This document shows positions 34,355-44,105 of a DNA stretch of 64,000 bases, piece by piece. Numbering within the stretch: the stretch's first letter is position 1; each line of letters starts with the position of its first letter. Position numbers and translations under genes: made by a program. A model generated the notes under the pieces. It worked only from the letters and a program-made list of their open reading frames with translations, did no database searches and had not been told where the DNA came from. The stretch spans positions 596,136-660,135 of the forward strand of contig CACMIV010000001.1 of the NCBI GenBank assembly GCA_902613805.1. The letters are read 5' to 3'. The stretch is from an uncultured Pelagibacteraceae bacterium (lineage in GTDB: Bacteria; Pseudomonadota; Alphaproteobacteria; Pelagibacterales; AG-422-B15).

Positions 34355-35290
34355 CTACCTAAAAAAATGATTTTGAATTTGATTGTCTAAGAAAGATATC
34401 TTCGATACAAAATTGGTCACATACTCATGCAAACCATATTCAATAATTGACTCGACAGTTTCGTCTTTCACAGAATTATGAACTGATTTAAGGCCAGAGT
34501 AAATGTCACTGATTTTATCAGGACTGCATTTCAAACAATTAAGATGATAAACAATATTATTTATACAAAAACTTAAAGAACGTGAACAATCATTATTAAG
34601 TATAAAAAAATGCGCAATTTTTGTTGAGGTCACGTCTCCATCATAAGCCCATCTAAAAGCGCGAAATGAAGATAGTGATCGTAAAAGTATAATCCATTGT
34701 AAATTATCAAGATTTCCCCCTATATAATCAGCAGTTGGAAGTAGTACAAAATATTTTACATCGAGCAATCTTGCAGAATTATCTGCTCGTTCAATGAATG
34801 TACCAAGAAATATGAAATGATATCCGTCATTTCGTAATAATGAGTTTGCTGATCCCCGAAACATATTTACTTGTTGAATAGTCCATTCAGTAAAGTTTGG
34901 TAGATCAGCACGAGTAAATTTTTTATTTTTTAGCTCCAATATCTCTTTGTATGACTTATTAATCGCAACCCATGCCTCAGGAGTGAATGCAGTCCTCACT
35001 AATAGAGCATTATTTCTAGCTTTGGATATACAGCTGTACACAGAGGAAGGATTTTCTTCGTCAAAAAAAATATAATCCTCAACATTTTCCTGATTTATTT
35101 CATTGTATTTAGTAAAGTAACCTTGAGCAGCACCCGCAGCTGATAATACTGAGTCCCATTCATTATGGTAGCCTTTAGGGTTAGGAAACAAAGACATTCT
35201 ATAACCCACATCAAGAAGGCGTGCCATAGTTTCTGCTCTTTCCATATATCTACTAATCCAGTAAAGATTCTCTGCTGTTCTGCTTAGCAT
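34355..35290 (-). CDS. Alpha-E domain protein (DUF403)
   Basis: The 311 residues start MLSRTAENLYWISRYMERAETMARLLDV, the signature of the alpha-E family (DUF403), all alpha-helical with repeated conserved Glu/Arg. It normally occurs with a circularly permuted ATP-grasp protein and a transglutaminase, as here. Function is unknown beyond comparative-genomics proposals of an amide-ligase system. One base separates it from the ATP-grasp gene, three from the transglutaminase. Confidence 0.93.
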   Translation of the reverse strand: MLSRTAENLYWISRYMERAETMARLLDVGYRMSLFPNPKGYHNEWDSVLSAAGAAQGYFTKYNEINQENVEDYIFFDEENPSSVYSCISKARNNALLVRTAFTPEAWVAINKSYKEILELKNKKFTRADLPNFTEWTIQQVNMFRGSANSLLRNDGYHFIFLGTFIERADNSARLLDVKYFVLLPTADYIGGNLDNLQWIILLRSLSSFRAFRWAYDGDVTSTKIAHFFILNNDCSRSLSFCINNIVYHLNCLKCSPDKISDIYSGLKSVHNSVKDETVESIIEYGLHEYVTNFVSKISFLDNQIQNHFFR

Positions 35291-35291
35291 G

Positions 35292-36698
35292 TTAATCTGC
35301 GAGGACCCAAGTGTCCTTTACTCCTCCCCCTTGTGATGAATTTACTACATAAGATCCTTTATTTAATGCAACTCTTGTTAATCCCCCTGGGCATAATTGT
35401 ACTTTTTCTCCAACAAGACAGAATGGGCGTAAATCAACTCGTCTTCCTGAAACTTCATTATCTATTAATGTTGGTGAGGATGATAAGTCTAATGTTGGTT
35501 GAGCAATATATCCTCGAGGGTTACTTTTCAGTTTAGTAGAGAACTCTGAAATTTGATCTTTAGTTGATTTAGGTCCAATTAACATTCCATAACCACCTGA
35601 ACCATCAACCTCTTTCACTACAAGTTTTTCAATATTTTCTAATACATAAGTTAATTCATCATCTCTTTCACATCTCCATGTTTCAACATTATCTAGAATA
35701 GGTGTTTCACCAAGGTAAAATTTTATCATTTCAGGGACAAATATATAAATAGCTTTGTCATCTGCGATACCAGCACCAGGAGCTGAGCATATATTCACAC
35801 CACCTGTCTTATAAACTTGAGTGATCCCCGGGACGCCAATGACTGAGTCCGGGTTATAACAAAGAGGATCTAAAAATTCGTCATCAATTCTTCGATAAAC
35901 AACATCTATTTTTTTTGGTCCATCAACTGTCTTCATATAGAGCAAATCATTTTCAACAAAAAGATCTTGTGACTCCACCATTTCAATACCCATTTGATCG
36001 GATAAAAAAGTATGTTCGTAATATGCACTATTTAAATGGCCTGGAGTTAATAAGACAACTGTTGGTATACTGCTATCACATTTTTTTGGGGCAAGACTCA
36101 TTAGCGTCTGCAGTAATCTAGTAGGATAGTCATCAACTCGTAAAACACGATTCGTATGAAATAAATCAGGAAACATTTTCATCATGATTTCTCTATTTTC
36201 CAACATGTATGAAACACCGGATGGTGTCCGACAATTGTCTTCTAAAACATAAAACTCATCTTTTCCTGTTCTGACTAAGTCAACACCAATTATTGGACTA
36301 TAAATCTTTCTTGGAGGTGAAAAGTTGATCATAGACTGATCATAGGACGATTTTTTATAAACTATTTCTTTTGGAACAATCCCCGCCTTAAAAATTTCAC
36401 CGCTATTATAAATATCGTGAAGAAAAGAATTTAGAGCTTTCGCTCTTTGTAAAACACCTTTTTCTATCTTTACCCATTCATAGTTTGTTAGAATTCTTGG
36501 AATTAGATCAAATGGGATGATTCGTTCAGTCATATCATCATCTTTGACCGAAAAAGTAATACCAATTCTTTTAAAATGAGACTCAGCTTCAAAATTCTTT
36601 TGGCTAATGACCGTGGATGACATGGTTCTCAACCATGAATTTACTTGTAAGTAGTGCTTTCTTATTTGAGCGTCATCGCTATACATTTCATCAAACAT
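35292..36698 (-). CDS. Circularly permuted ATP-grasp protein (DUF404/DUF407)
   Basis: The 468 residues begin MFDEMYSDDAQIRKHY, the family signature. Later segments match the type: RPFCLVGEKVQLCPGGLTR near the end, LEDNCRTPSGVSYMLENR in the middle, and KEVDGSGGYGMLIG as the glycine-rich ATP loop. It is a predicted peptide or amide ligase, first in the trio. The start is the ATG at 36698; an in-frame GTG at 36704 is also possible. Confidence 0.92.
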   Translation of the reverse strand: MFDEMYSDDAQIRKHYLQVNSWLRTMSSTVISQKNFEAESHFKRIGITFSVKDDDMTERIIPFDLIPRILTNYEWVKIEKGVLQRAKALNSFLHDIYNSGEIFKAGIVPKEIVYKKSSYDQSMINFSPPRKIYSPIIGVDLVRTGKDEFYVLEDNCRTPSGVSYMLENREIMMKMFPDLFHTNRVLRVDDYPTRLLQTLMSLAPKKCDSSIPTVVLLTPGHLNSAYYEHTFLSDQMGIEMVESQDLFVENDLLYMKTVDGPKKIDVVYRRIDDEFLDPLCYNPDSVIGVPGITQVYKTGGVNICSAPGAGIADDKAIYIFVPEMIKFYLGETPILDNVETWRCERDDELTYVLENIEKLVVKEVDGSGGYGMLIGPKSTKDQISEFSTKLKSNPRGYIAQPTLDLSSSPTLIDNEVSGRRVDLRPFCLVGEKVQLCPGGLTRVALNKGSYVVNSSQGGGVKDTWVLAD

Positions 36699-36785
36699 GG
36701 CCACATACTAATCAAATAGCTATCAATATTAATTTTATGCCTTTGCCAAATTGACATGTTATTCCCCTCCCGAATTCAGCAAATA

Positions 36786-36798
36786 ATCTGTAACAGAT
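36786..36798. repeat. Perfect 13-bp inverted repeat
   Basis: ATCTGT-A-ACAGAT, six-base arms with a one-base centre, upstream of the ATP-grasp gene and of a mini-frame. Such short palindromes often bind dimeric regulators; no matching regulator can be assigned. It can arise by chance in A/T-rich DNA. Confidence 0.35.
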
Positions 36799-36802
36799 GA
36801 TT

Positions 36803-36904
36803 ATGAAAAAAATATTTGAGCAATCATTTAACTACTTTCTTAGGGCTTTCCCAGTAATCTTGACTGTTTACTTTCTTTTTCAAATAGCTGGAGCAATTAT
36901 TTAG
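36803..36904 (+). CDS. Possible 33-aa membrane microprotein
   Basis: Reading frame MKKIFEQSFNYFLRAF followed by a hydrophobic stretch VILTVYFLFQIAGAII. A second in-frame ATG lies two codons upstream (36797). The basic N-terminus plus a single helix is a typical small membrane protein layout, but there is no good ribosome-binding site. Treat as tentative. Confidence 0.3.
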   Translation: MKKIFEQSFNYFLRAFPVILTVYFLFQIAGAII

Positions 36905-36913
36905 GTATTTATT

Positions 36914-37000
36914 ATGTTTGGAACTAGATGGAATTTTAATCCTTCCCCCCTTAAATTGGATATAGCTTTGACCATCATGCTAATGTTGCTAATAGTATAA
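36914..37000 (+). CDS. Possible 28-aa membrane microprotein
   Basis: Reading frame MFGTRWNFNPSPLKLD, then a hydrophobic end IALTIMLMLLIV. It follows the 33-aa frame by nine bases. The polar half does not look like random A/T-rich translation, and similar tiny frames are often missed. No ribosome-binding site is evident. Confidence 0.25.
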   Translation: MFGTRWNFNPSPLKLDIALTIMLMLLIV

Positions 37001-37037
37001 TACCTAAATAGCTCTAAAATTGATAAATAGTTGATTT

Positions 37038-38183
37038 TTATTGGAAGTACTTAGTGATTATTAGACTATAAATTTCTTTAAGCTTAGTTATGTCCTCAGT
37101 ATTTACATTTTCATCAATTTGGTGTGCGGTCTCTCCAATAAGTCCAAACTCTGCTACTTCGCAGTAATCTTTAAAAAATCTTGCATCTGATGTTCCACCT
37201 GTTGTTGTTAGTGAAGAATTCATTCCTGTAATCTCATCAACAGAACTTTTCACTATCTCTGTAAATTTACCTTTTTCAGTTAAAAATGGTTCTGCAGAAT
37301 TGTTAAAAGTTATATCAACTTTATAGTCACTATTATTGATATTTTTTGAAACAACTTCATTGATCATTGATTGAAGACTCTCTTTTGTGTGATTAATATT
37401 GTACCGAATATTAAATATTCCAGTTGAGGTTTGTGGAACAATATTAGTCGCACCTTCACTTGATTCAATTTTAACAATTTCCATATTTGATGGTGGAAAG
37501 TCTTCTGTACCTTTATCAAGCTCTAAATTACACAGTGTATTGAGTATTGATGTCAGAGGATTTATTGGGTTGAGAGTCCATTCTGGATAGGCAACATGAC
37601 CTTGTTTCCCTGAAACTTTAATAGTCGTGGTAATACTGCCTCTTCTTCCAATTTTAATCATTTCACCTAAATTACTTGGGCATGTGGGTTCCCCTACCAA
37701 GCAACTATCTATCTTTTCTCCATTTTTATAAATTTCTTCTAGTACTTTTCTTGTCCCATTGATTGCAGGTCCTTCTTCGTCATTTGTAATTAAGAGACTT
37801 ATTGTTCCTTTCATCTCATTATTCTCTAAGTATTCTCTTACTGCTGAAACAAATGCAGCTATAGCAGATTTCATATCGCTCGCACCACGGCCATATAACT
37901 TTCCATTTTTTTCAGTGGCCTCAAATGGATTTGAATTCCATGCATTTTCATCACCAACTGGAACAACATCAGTATGACCTCCAAAACACAAATGTGGAGC
38001 ACCACTGCCAATTTTTGCGAATAAATTATCTACGTCGGGTGTGTCAGTATCACTAAATAAATAACGATTGCATGTAAATCCCATGTCAGTGAGTTCCTTT
38101 TGAAGTAGGTCCAAGACCCCCTCGTTATTAGGTGTGACACTTGGACAAGAAATAAGTGATTTTGTTAGTTCAACGACTTCCAT
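37038..38183 (-). CDS. dapE: Succinyl-diaminopimelate desuccinylase
   Basis: Removes the succinyl group to give LL-diaminopimelate for lysine and peptidoglycan. The 381 residues are an M20 metallopeptidase: metal-binding HTDVVPVGD and the catalytic Glu in NDEEGPA, and ASDMKSA is well placed. Family length is normal. Its start codon is three bases after the dapD stop, so it is co-transcribed with dapD and argB on the minus strand. Confidence 0.95.
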   Translation of the reverse strand: MEVVELTKSLISCPSVTPNNEGVLDLLQKELTDMGFTCNRYLFSDTDTPDVDNLFAKIGSGAPHLCFGGHTDVVPVGDENAWNSNPFEATEKNGKLYGRGASDMKSAIAAFVSAVREYLENNEMKGTISLLITNDEEGPAINGTRKVLEEIYKNGEKIDSCLVGEPTCPSNLGEMIKIGRRGSITTTIKVSGKQGHVAYPEWTLNPINPLTSILNTLCNLELDKGTEDFPPSNMEIVKIESSEGATNIVPQTSTGIFNIRYNINHTKESLQSMINEVVSKNINNSDYKVDITFNNSAEPFLTEKGKFTEIVKSSVDEITGMNSSLTTTGGTSDARFFKDYCEVAEFGLIGETAHQIDENVNTEDITKLKEIYSLIITKYFQ

Positions 38184-38186
38184 AAT

Positions 38187-39011
38187 TTATTCTCTGAGTA
38201 GATCGTTTATCGATGTTTTCTTTCTTGTGTTTTCATCAACTGTTTTAACGATTACAACACAATATAAGCTTGGCTTTTTTGGATCTTCATTAGGAAGACT
38301 ACCTGGAACTACTACAGAATAAGCAGGTACTTCCCCGTAACTAATTTCACCTGTAGACCTATTCACAATTTTTGTTGATGCTCCTAAATATACTCCCATT
38401 GAGAGAACCGATCCTTCTCTTACAATTACACCTTCAGCAACCTCAGCTCTTGCACCAACAAAACAATCATCTTCAATTATTACAGGATTTGCTTGCAGTG
38501 GCTCTAAAACACCACCAATACCAACACCGCCTGATAAGTGACAGTTTTTACCAATCTGAGCACATGATCCAACAGTTGCCCATGTGTCAACCATTGTACC
38601 TTCATCAATGTAAGCGCCAATATTTACAAAAGATGGCATCAGCACCACGCCTTTACCTATGAAAGATCCTTCACGAACGGTACCATTTGGAACATGTCGG
38701 TAGCCAGCTTCTTTCCATTGATCTTCATTCCAATCAACGGTTTTACCTTTTACTTTGTCATACCAAGACGTGTAAGGTCCTTTTAAAATTTTATTATCAT
38801 TTATTCGAAATGATATAAGAACGGCTTTTTTTAACCACTGATTAACAATCCAGTCATTGCCATTTTTTTCTGCAATCCTAAAATGTCCGTTATCAAGTTT
38901 TTTTATAACTTCATTTACAGCATCAGCGATGTCTGCATCGTTAGGAGAAATTTTAGTAATATTTTCCCAAGCACTTTCAATTTTATTTTTTAATTCTGTA
39001 TTATCACTCAT
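38187..39011 (-). CDS. dapD: Tetrahydrodipicolinate N-succinyltransferase
   Basis: Succinylates tetrahydrodipicolinate in the lysine/diaminopimelate pathway. The 274 residues include a left-handed beta-helix of hexapeptide repeats at about 105-215 ([32 protein letters not shown], read in three-residue-per-turn pattern) with [13 protein letters not shown]. Directly upstream of dapE and overlapping argB by 4 bp. Confidence 0.96.
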   Translation of the reverse strand: MSDNTELKNKIESAWENITKISPNDADIADAVNEVIKKLDNGHFRIAEKNGNDWIVNQWLKKAVLISFRINDNKILKGPYTSWYDKVKGKTVDWNEDQWKEAGYRHVPNGTVREGSFIGKGVVLMPSFVNIGAYIDEGTMVDTWATVGSCAQIGKNCHLSGGVGIGGVLEPLQANPVIIEDDCFVGARAEVAEGVIVREGSVLSMGVYLGASTKIVNRSTGEISYGEVPAYSVVVPGSLPNEDPKKPSLYCVVIVKTVDENTRKKTSINDLLRE

Positions 39012-39895
39012 TTCTTTATTAGTGTTCCAGCACCTTTCGTTGTTAAAATCTCCATTACTACTGCATTTTGTTTACGACCATCGATTAAAGCAACTCCTTT
39101 TGCCCCATTTTTAAGGGTATTGAAACATGCCTTAATTTTGGGAATCATACCACTTTTTATAGTGCCTTTTTTTATGTATTGAAATGCTTTTTTACGATCC
39201 AGCTCGGTAATCAATCTTTTGTTATTATCCATTACCCCCTCTACATCTGTCAAAAGTAGAAGTCTTTCGGCTTTGACAGTTTCAGCGATAAATGCAGCCG
39301 CAGTATCAGCATTAATATTTAGCGTATTTTTATTTGAGTCATATCCCAAAGGCGCAATCACAGGTATTTGTTTTTTACCCAGCGCTGCTTGAATTAATGA
39401 TTTATTAATTTTTCTGGGCTCTCCAACAAAACCGATATTCCCATTCATGGCTATTTTTGCATTGATGATTTTTTGTCTTATCCCATCAAAACGTTTGGGT
39501 TTACTGCCATATTTTGTAATTTCATTTGAAATAAGTTTATTGAGATCACCGGCCAGAACTGTCTTAACAACACTTAAAATCTGTTTTGTTGTAACCCTTA
39601 AACCTTGGTATTCTTCATTCTTAATTTTTTTCTTTCTCAATTGATTTTCAATTTGCGGCCCCCCACCATGGACAATAATAACTTTCATTCCCAGTTGGTT
39701 CAGAAGAGCAATATTTTTTGCAAATGATTTTACTAAATGAGGTTTTGTAAGAGCATAACCCCCGTATTTAATAACAATAATTCGATTTTTATATCTTTTA
39801 ATAAATTGATCTGTACTGTTGAAATATTTTTTTCCTGATGGCCAATATTTCTGTAAAAGCTGAGAGCTTTCACTCACATTATTTTTTATAGACAT
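39008..39895 (-). CDS. argB: Acetylglutamate kinase
   Basis: Phosphorylates N-acetylglutamate in arginine synthesis. The 295 residues have the amino-acid-kinase pattern: [10 protein letters not shown] at the N-terminus, [14 protein letters not shown], then [21 protein letters not shown] and TDVEGVMD. Length is normal. Overlaps dapD by 4 bp; argD and argF are elsewhere in the window (46668-48742), so the arginine genes are split. Confidence 0.95.
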   Translation of the reverse strand: MSIKNNVSESSQLLQKYWPSGKKYFNSTDQFIKRYKNRIIVIKYGGYALTKPHLVKSFAKNIALLNQLGMKVIIVHGGGPQIENQLRKKKIKNEEYQGLRVTTKQILSVVKTVLAGDLNKLISNEITKYGSKPKRFDGIRQKIINAKIAMNGNIGFVGEPRKINKSLIQAALGKKQIPVIAPLGYDSNKNTLNINADTAAAFIAETVKAERLLLLTDVEGVMDNNKRLITELDRKKAFQYIKKGTIKSGMIPKIKACFNTLKNGAKGVALIDGRKQNAVVMEILTTKGAGTLIKK

Positions 39896-39896
39896 T

Positions 39897-41618
39897 TTAA
39901 TTCGTTTTGACCGTGGTTCTTTTATTGATTATCCACTGCTGAATAATTGAGAGTACGTTATTTGTTGTCCAATAAATTACAAGACCAGCTGCAAATTGTG
40001 CTAAAAGAATTGTAATAAAAAGTGGTAAGAACATGAATATTCTTGCTTGTATTGGATCGGGGGGAGCTGGGTTTAGTTTTTGTTGTATGTACATTGTTAA
40101 GCCCATTAAAATTGGCCAAATTCCAATAATTAAAAAAGATGGAGGATCCCATGGTATAAGGCCAAACGCGTTAAAAATGGTCGTTGGATCTTTTGAAGCA
40201 AGGTCTTGTATCCATCCATAAAAAGGGGCATGTCGCATTTCAATTGAAACAAATAACATCTTATAAATCGCAAAGAAAAATGGAATTTGAATAAGTATTG
40301 GCAAACATCCTGAGATTGGATTTACTTTTTCCTTTTTATACAAAGCCATCAGCGCCTGTTGCTGCTGCGCTCTATCATCTTTGTGGAGTTCTTTAATTCT
40401 TGTCATTTCAGGTTGAAGCATTTTCATCTTAGCCATGGATATGAATGACCAGTTTGCAAGAGGAAAGAAAACAATTCTTGTAATAACTGTTAATATAATG
40501 ATAGCCAAACCAAAGTTTCCTGATAACTCAGAAAAGAAGTAAATTACGTTAAATAATGGTTTTGTGAGAAAATAGAACCAGCCCCAGTCAATCGCTAAAT
40601 CAAAATTATAAATGCCATAATCTTCTTGATATCGATCAATGAGTTTTGCTTCTTTAGCGCCAATGAATATTTGACTCTCAACAATGTGATCACTACCAGC
40701 TGCAACTTTCGTTGCATTGAGAGATCTATAGTAAGCAATGTATCCGTTATCATAAGTATAAATAGCTTTGAATGATTTATTCTGATCTGGAATGAGCGCA
40801 GCTAACCAGTATTTATCTGTAATTCCCACCCAACCATTATCACTTTCAAAGTTAAGTGTTTCTTCATCATCTTTCAGGTCATCGTAATCTATTAATTCAA
40901 GTTTTTCTTGTAAGACACCTAGCAACCCTTCATGAAGAATAAACATACCAGATAAAGAAGGCGCTTGCTTTCTTGTTATCTTACTTGCATTATTTATAAT
41001 AATTTCTTCATTCGAATTATTTTTAACTTCTTGTGTAATATCAAATAAATAGTCTTCATCAAGGCCAATTGTAGTTACAAATGTCTGGCCAGTTGTATTG
41101 CTCCATTCAAATTCAACTTCGTTGTTCGATGTAAGAGTAGCACTGCTATTAGACACTTTCCAAATAGACTCTGTATTTGGTGTTTCAAAATTTGCGTCTT
41201 GATTTTTTATCCAGCCAAATGTTACTTCATAGCCATCATAAGTATCAATTGGTTGTAGAACTCTAATTTTTTCTGAAAACTCTTCTTGAGTTTCATTATA
41301 TTTTTTGAGAACTATGTCATCAATTTTTAGACCTTTAAGATTAATTGATCCAACAATGCTGTCCGTTTCAATTTTTACTCTTTTATCAACACTCAGCGCC
41401 TCGTCTAAACCAATGTTATCATTTTCGCTAATACCTAGAGATCTCTCAATTTCGTCAATGGCTTCCATATCAAGTTCATTTGAATTAACCTCTGATACGT
41501 CACCACTTCCTATTTCTCCATCAAGCATTTCTTGTTCAGGTGCTTCAAAGAAAAAACTCCAGATAAACAGAACAACTACCGAGAGTATTATCGCAAGTAT
41601 TAGATTTCTACTTTCCAT
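39897..41618 (-). CDS. yidC: Membrane protein insertase YidC
   Basis: Inserts inner-membrane proteins, alone or with SecYEG. The 573 residues hold an N-terminal helix (LILAIILSVVVLFIWSFFF), a large periplasmic domain (about 70-340) and the Oxa1-like core from about 355: GLAIIILTVITRIVFFPLANWS, the cytoplasmic ELHKDDRAQQQQALMALYKKEKVNPI and CLPILIQIPFFFAIY. It is followed on the same strand by argB; its start is three bases from the yidD stop. Confidence 0.96.
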   Translation of the reverse strand: MESRNLILAIILSVVVLFIWSFFFEAPEQEMLDGEIGSGDVSEVNSNELDMEAIDEIERSLGISENDNIGLDEALSVDKRVKIETDSIVGSINLKGLKIDDIVLKKYNETQEEFSEKIRVLQPIDTYDGYEVTFGWIKNQDANFETPNTESIWKVSNSSATLTSNNEVEFEWSNTTGQTFVTTIGLDEDYLFDITQEVKNNSNEEIIINNASKITRKQAPSLSGMFILHEGLLGVLQEKLELIDYDDLKDDEETLNFESDNGWVGITDKYWLAALIPDQNKSFKAIYTYDNGYIAYYRSLNATKVAAGSDHIVESQIFIGAKEAKLIDRYQEDYGIYNFDLAIDWGWFYFLTKPLFNVIYFFSELSGNFGLAIIILTVITRIVFFPLANWSFISMAKMKMLQPEMTRIKELHKDDRAQQQQALMALYKKEKVNPISGCLPILIQIPFFFAIYKMLFVSIEMRHAPFYGWIQDLASKDPTTIFNAFGLIPWDPPSFLIIGIWPILMGLTMYIQQKLNPAPPDPIQARIFMFLPLFITILLAQFAAGLVIYWTTNNVLSIIQQWIINKRTTVKTN

Positions 41619-41621
41619 AGG

Positions 41622-41855
41622 TTACTTCTTCTCTTTTGGAACAGGGTCATACCCTTCTGAACCACCTAAAAGTTTTATTGGATGACATTTTGTTATTCTC
41701 CTCATACCTAAATAGGTTCCCTTAATTAAACCGTGTTCTTCAATTGCCTCTTTTGCATACTCAGAGCATGTTGGCATAAAACGACATGACGAGGGAAAAT
41801 ATGGAGAGATTAATCTTTGATATAATACTATCAGAAATATAAATATTGATTTCAT
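41622..41855 (-). CDS. yidD: Membrane protein insertion efficiency factor YidD
   Basis: A 77-residue membrane-associated protein with the conserved [27 protein letters not shown] segment and the downstream [18 protein letters not shown]. It helps YidC-dependent insertion. It lies three bases from rnpA and three from yidC, in the conserved rpmH-rnpA-yidD-yidC run. Confidence 0.95.
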   Translation of the reverse strand: MKSIFIFLIVLYQRLISPYFPSSCRFMPTCSEYAKEAIEEHGLIKGTYLGMRRITKCHPIKLLGGSEGYDPVPKEKK

Positions 41856-41858
41856 TTA

Positions 41859-42191
41859 TTAACTATGAATTTTTTTAATTGCAGCATTCATTTCAAATTC
41901 TAGATTTTTAAAATCTTCAATAAGCGAATTCTTCTTACCAATAATTACGTAATTCCAACTTTTAATACCATATTCCCCAATAATATTTTTTGCAATTACT
42001 CTTAATCGCCTCTTTATTTTATTTCTTACGACAGCGTTTCCATTTTGTTTTGAAACTGTGTATCCAACTTTTACCTTATTGCACGATTTATCCTCGTAAG
42101 CCTGTAACAAAAAGGACTTACTTCTAAAGAAGCGTCCACTTCTAGCTCTTTGAAAATCCTTTGAGGATTTTAATGTCTCTAATTTGTTCAT
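41859..42191 (-). CDS. rnpA: Ribonuclease P protein component
   Basis: Protein partner of RNase P RNA, which cuts tRNA 5' leaders. The start at 42191 (MNKLETLKSSKDFQRA) gives 110 residues, the usual length. A longer frame to 42293 reads through rpmH in another frame and is rejected. The RNR motif region RNKIKRRLRVIAKN and the basic residues are present. It starts 13 bp after rpmH. Confidence 0.93.
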   Translation of the reverse strand: MNKLETLKSSKDFQRARSGRFFRSKSFLLQAYEDKSCNKVKVGYTVSKQNGNAVVRNKIKRRLRVIAKNIIGEYGIKSWNYVIIGKKNSLIEDFKNLEFEMNAAIKKIHS

Positions 42192-42204
42192 TGAATATCT
42201 TGTT

Positions 42205-42339
42205 CTAAGCTGAGAGAACTTTTCTGCCCTTAGCACGGCGCCTAGCCAAAATGATTCTTCCATCTTTAGTCGCTGAACGTGCTCTAAATCCATGACGTCT
42301 TTTTCTGACTAAGTTGCTTGGTTGAAATGTTCTTTTCAT
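42205..42339 (-). CDS. rpmH: Large ribosomal subunit protein bL34
   Basis: A 44-residue basic 50S protein with the universal pattern [21 protein letters not shown] and [12 protein letters not shown] at the end. Too short for ordinary ORF filters. It heads the minus-strand run rpmH-rnpA-yidD-yidC, and its promoter should lie in 42340-42415, shared with the divergent TVP38-like gene. In many bacteria this cluster sits near dnaA, which is not in the window. Confidence 0.97.
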   Translation of the reverse strand: MKRTFQPSNLVRKRRHGFRARSATKDGRIILARRRAKGRKVLSA

Positions 42340-42415
42340 AATTCTATTTTGTTAGGTGATTGGCTTATAAATTGCATTCTATTGATAGTCAATTAATATT
42401 CATTAAATAAGATAT

Positions 42416-43111
42416 ATGTTTAAAAATAAGTCATTAAGGTTACTGGGGATTGGTCTCGCTATCATTCTAATTTTATATTTTCTGGGAAAATATAACCCTA
42501 TATCTATGGAATTTCTAATAAACCAACATGGATATATTCAGGATTATATACTTTCCTATCCATCACTCTCAGTCGTTATATGCATCTTAATAATTGCAGT
42601 GATGATTTCTTTAATGGGGCCAATAACACCAGTGTGTATTTTAGCAGGATTTTACTTTGGCCTATATGTAGGATTACTCATAGCGATAATTGGTGAAATC
42701 ACGGGAGCAGTAATTGTATTTTTGTATGGTAGATATTTATTTAAAGCTTATATTTTAAAACAATTCGGTGAAAGATTTAAAAAGTTCAAGGATGGTTTTA
42801 ATCGTAATTCGATAAGTTACTTGCTCTTTATAAGAGTTATAGGTGGAGTTCCATTTGGAATACAAAATTTACTTCCAGCTGTCTTGGATATGAAGTTTAG
42901 AGACTATTTTATAGCAACGATCTTTGGTGTTATTCCCTGGGCATACATTTTAGTGAGTATTGGAAACGGAATTCAAAATATTATGGAAACGCAAAATTTT
43001 TCATCAAGTGATATTTTAAAAATTGAGTATTTACTTCCTGTTTTATTGATAAGTATAATTGTAATAGTTCCTGTAATTTACAAATTTATAAAAAAAAGAT
43101 TTTTGGTTTGA
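42416..43111 (+). CDS. TVP38/TMEM64 family membrane protein
   Basis: A 231-residue inner-membrane protein with about six helices. The family core is visible: MGPITPVCILAGFYFGLYVGLLIAIIGEITGAVIVFLYGRYLF and RVIGGVPFGIQNLLPAVLDMKFRDYFIATIFGVIPWAYI. It belongs to the DedA/VTT superfamily, whose members are thought to move lipids. Function here is unknown. It is divergent from rpmH. Confidence 0.88.
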   Translation: MFKNKSLRLLGIGLAIILILYFLGKYNPISMEFLINQHGYIQDYILSYPSLSVVICILIIAVMISLMGPITPVCILAGFYFGLYVGLLIAIIGEITGAVIVFLYGRYLFKAYILKQFGERFKKFKDGFNRNSISYLLFIRVIGGVPFGIQNLLPAVLDMKFRDYFIATIFGVIPWAYILVSIGNGIQNIMETQNFSSSDILKIEYLLPVLLISIIVIVPVIYKFIKKRFLV

Positions 43112-43143
43112 TTATAGGAAAATAAACTATAATCAACTTATAT

Positions 43144-43220
43144 GCGCCGGTGGCTCAGCTGGATAGAGCACCAGACTACGAATCTGGGGGTCGGGAGTTC
43201 GAATCTCTCCCGGCGCGCCA
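43144..43220 (+). tRNA. tRNA-Arg (anticodon ACG), CCA encoded
   Basis: 77 nt. Acceptor GCGCCGG (43144-43150) pairs with CCGGCGC (43210-43216), then discriminator G and CCA. The anticodon arm is CAGAC-TACGAAT-type with loop CTACGAA, anticodon ACG, read as ICG after tadA editing. The T arm has GAGTTCGAATCTC. It lies nine bases before the DMT exporter gene. Confidence 0.95.
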
Positions 43221-43229
43221 TTAAAATTT

Positions 43230-44105
43230 ATGTTTAACAAATTATCAAATACACAAAAGGGAACCCTACTTGCATTCATTGGAGTAATGATTGTTACCCC
43301 AGATTCACTAATTATAAGACTCGTATCAATAGATACATGGAACCTTTTGTTTTATAGATCTCTGTTTCCTGGAACTGCATTATTAATTGGCTATTTTATT
43401 TTCTTCAGTTCTAGAGCTATCCCAGATTTTATGAGTATCGGAAAACCTGGGCTATTAAATGCAGTCTTAATAATGGGATCTAACATTACATTTATTTTAG
43501 CTTTAGCAAATACAGATGTCGCAAACGCTTTAATAATGATTAGTCTTGTTCCGATAATTGCGTCAATATTTTCATTTATTTTTCTTCACGAAAAACCTCA
43601 ATTGATCACCTGGATTTGCTCTCTTGGTTGTTTGATTGCTGTAATTTATATTTTCTATGAGTCATACGAGCTTAATCGATATCTTGGTGATTTTTATGGA
43701 CTCTTATGTGCTGCTTTTGTTGGAGCAAGCTTAACTGTAATGAGAAGTTCGCCAAATATCAATTTTGTGCCCTCATATATATTAGGTAAACTTTTAACAG
43801 CTTGCGTAGCAGTATTCTTTGTTAATAGTTTTATAATTAATTCAACTGATTTAATACTTTTGTCATTAATGATAGTCACAGTAGGCGTATCTTTTGTATT
43901 TATAAGTATTGCACCGCAATTCATTAGTTCTCCTGAAGTGGGAATTTTCTTCTTACTCGAGACCGCCTTAGGACCTCTATGGGTATGGTTTTTTATCAGT
44001 GAAGCACCAACGCAAAAAACCTTGATTGGTGGCATTTTTATAATAACTATTATATTTATTCACTCTTACTATATGATTAAGAAAGAACGTTCAGAACGAT
44101 TATGA
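43230..44105 (+). CDS. EamA/DMT-family exporter
   Basis: A 291-residue inner-membrane protein with ten hydrophobic segments arranged as two EamA repeats. Repeat one includes NALIMISLVPIIASIFSFIFLHEKP and repeat two SPEVGIFFLLETALGPLWVWFFISEAPT, each ending in the short E-x-P/A motif typical of the family. Likely a metabolite exporter with unknown substrate. Its stop overlaps the M48 protease start by 4 bp. Confidence 0.88.
   Translation: MFNKLSNTQKGTLLAFIGVMIVTPDSLIIRLVSIDTWNLLFYRSLFPGTALLIGYFIFFSSRAIPDFMSIGKPGLLNAVLIMGSNITFILALANTDVANALIMISLVPIIASIFSFIFLHEKPQLITWICSLGCLIAVIYIFYESYELNRYLGDFYGLLCAAFVGASLTVMRSSPNINFVPSYILGKLLTACVAVFFVNSFIINSTDLILLSLMIVTVGVSFVFISIAPQFISSPEVGIFFLLETALGPLWVWFFISEAPTQKTLIGGIFIITIIFIHSYYMIKKERSERL

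Larger units (their letters stand above)
36705..37037. other. 333-bp gap between the ATP-grasp gene and dapE
   Basis: Longest stretch without a confident gene. It contains a perfect inverted repeat ATCTGT-A-ACAGAT (36786-36798) and two very short hydrophobic reading frames on the plus strand (36803-36904 and 36914-37000). Promoter elements for the minus-strand trio must lie in its left part but no convincing boxes are visible. Confidence 0.5.

Noticed and set aside
41859..42293. A 144-residue RnpA from the ATG at 42293
   Set aside because: The extra 34 residues come from rpmH read in another frame; the conserved protein starts at 42191.
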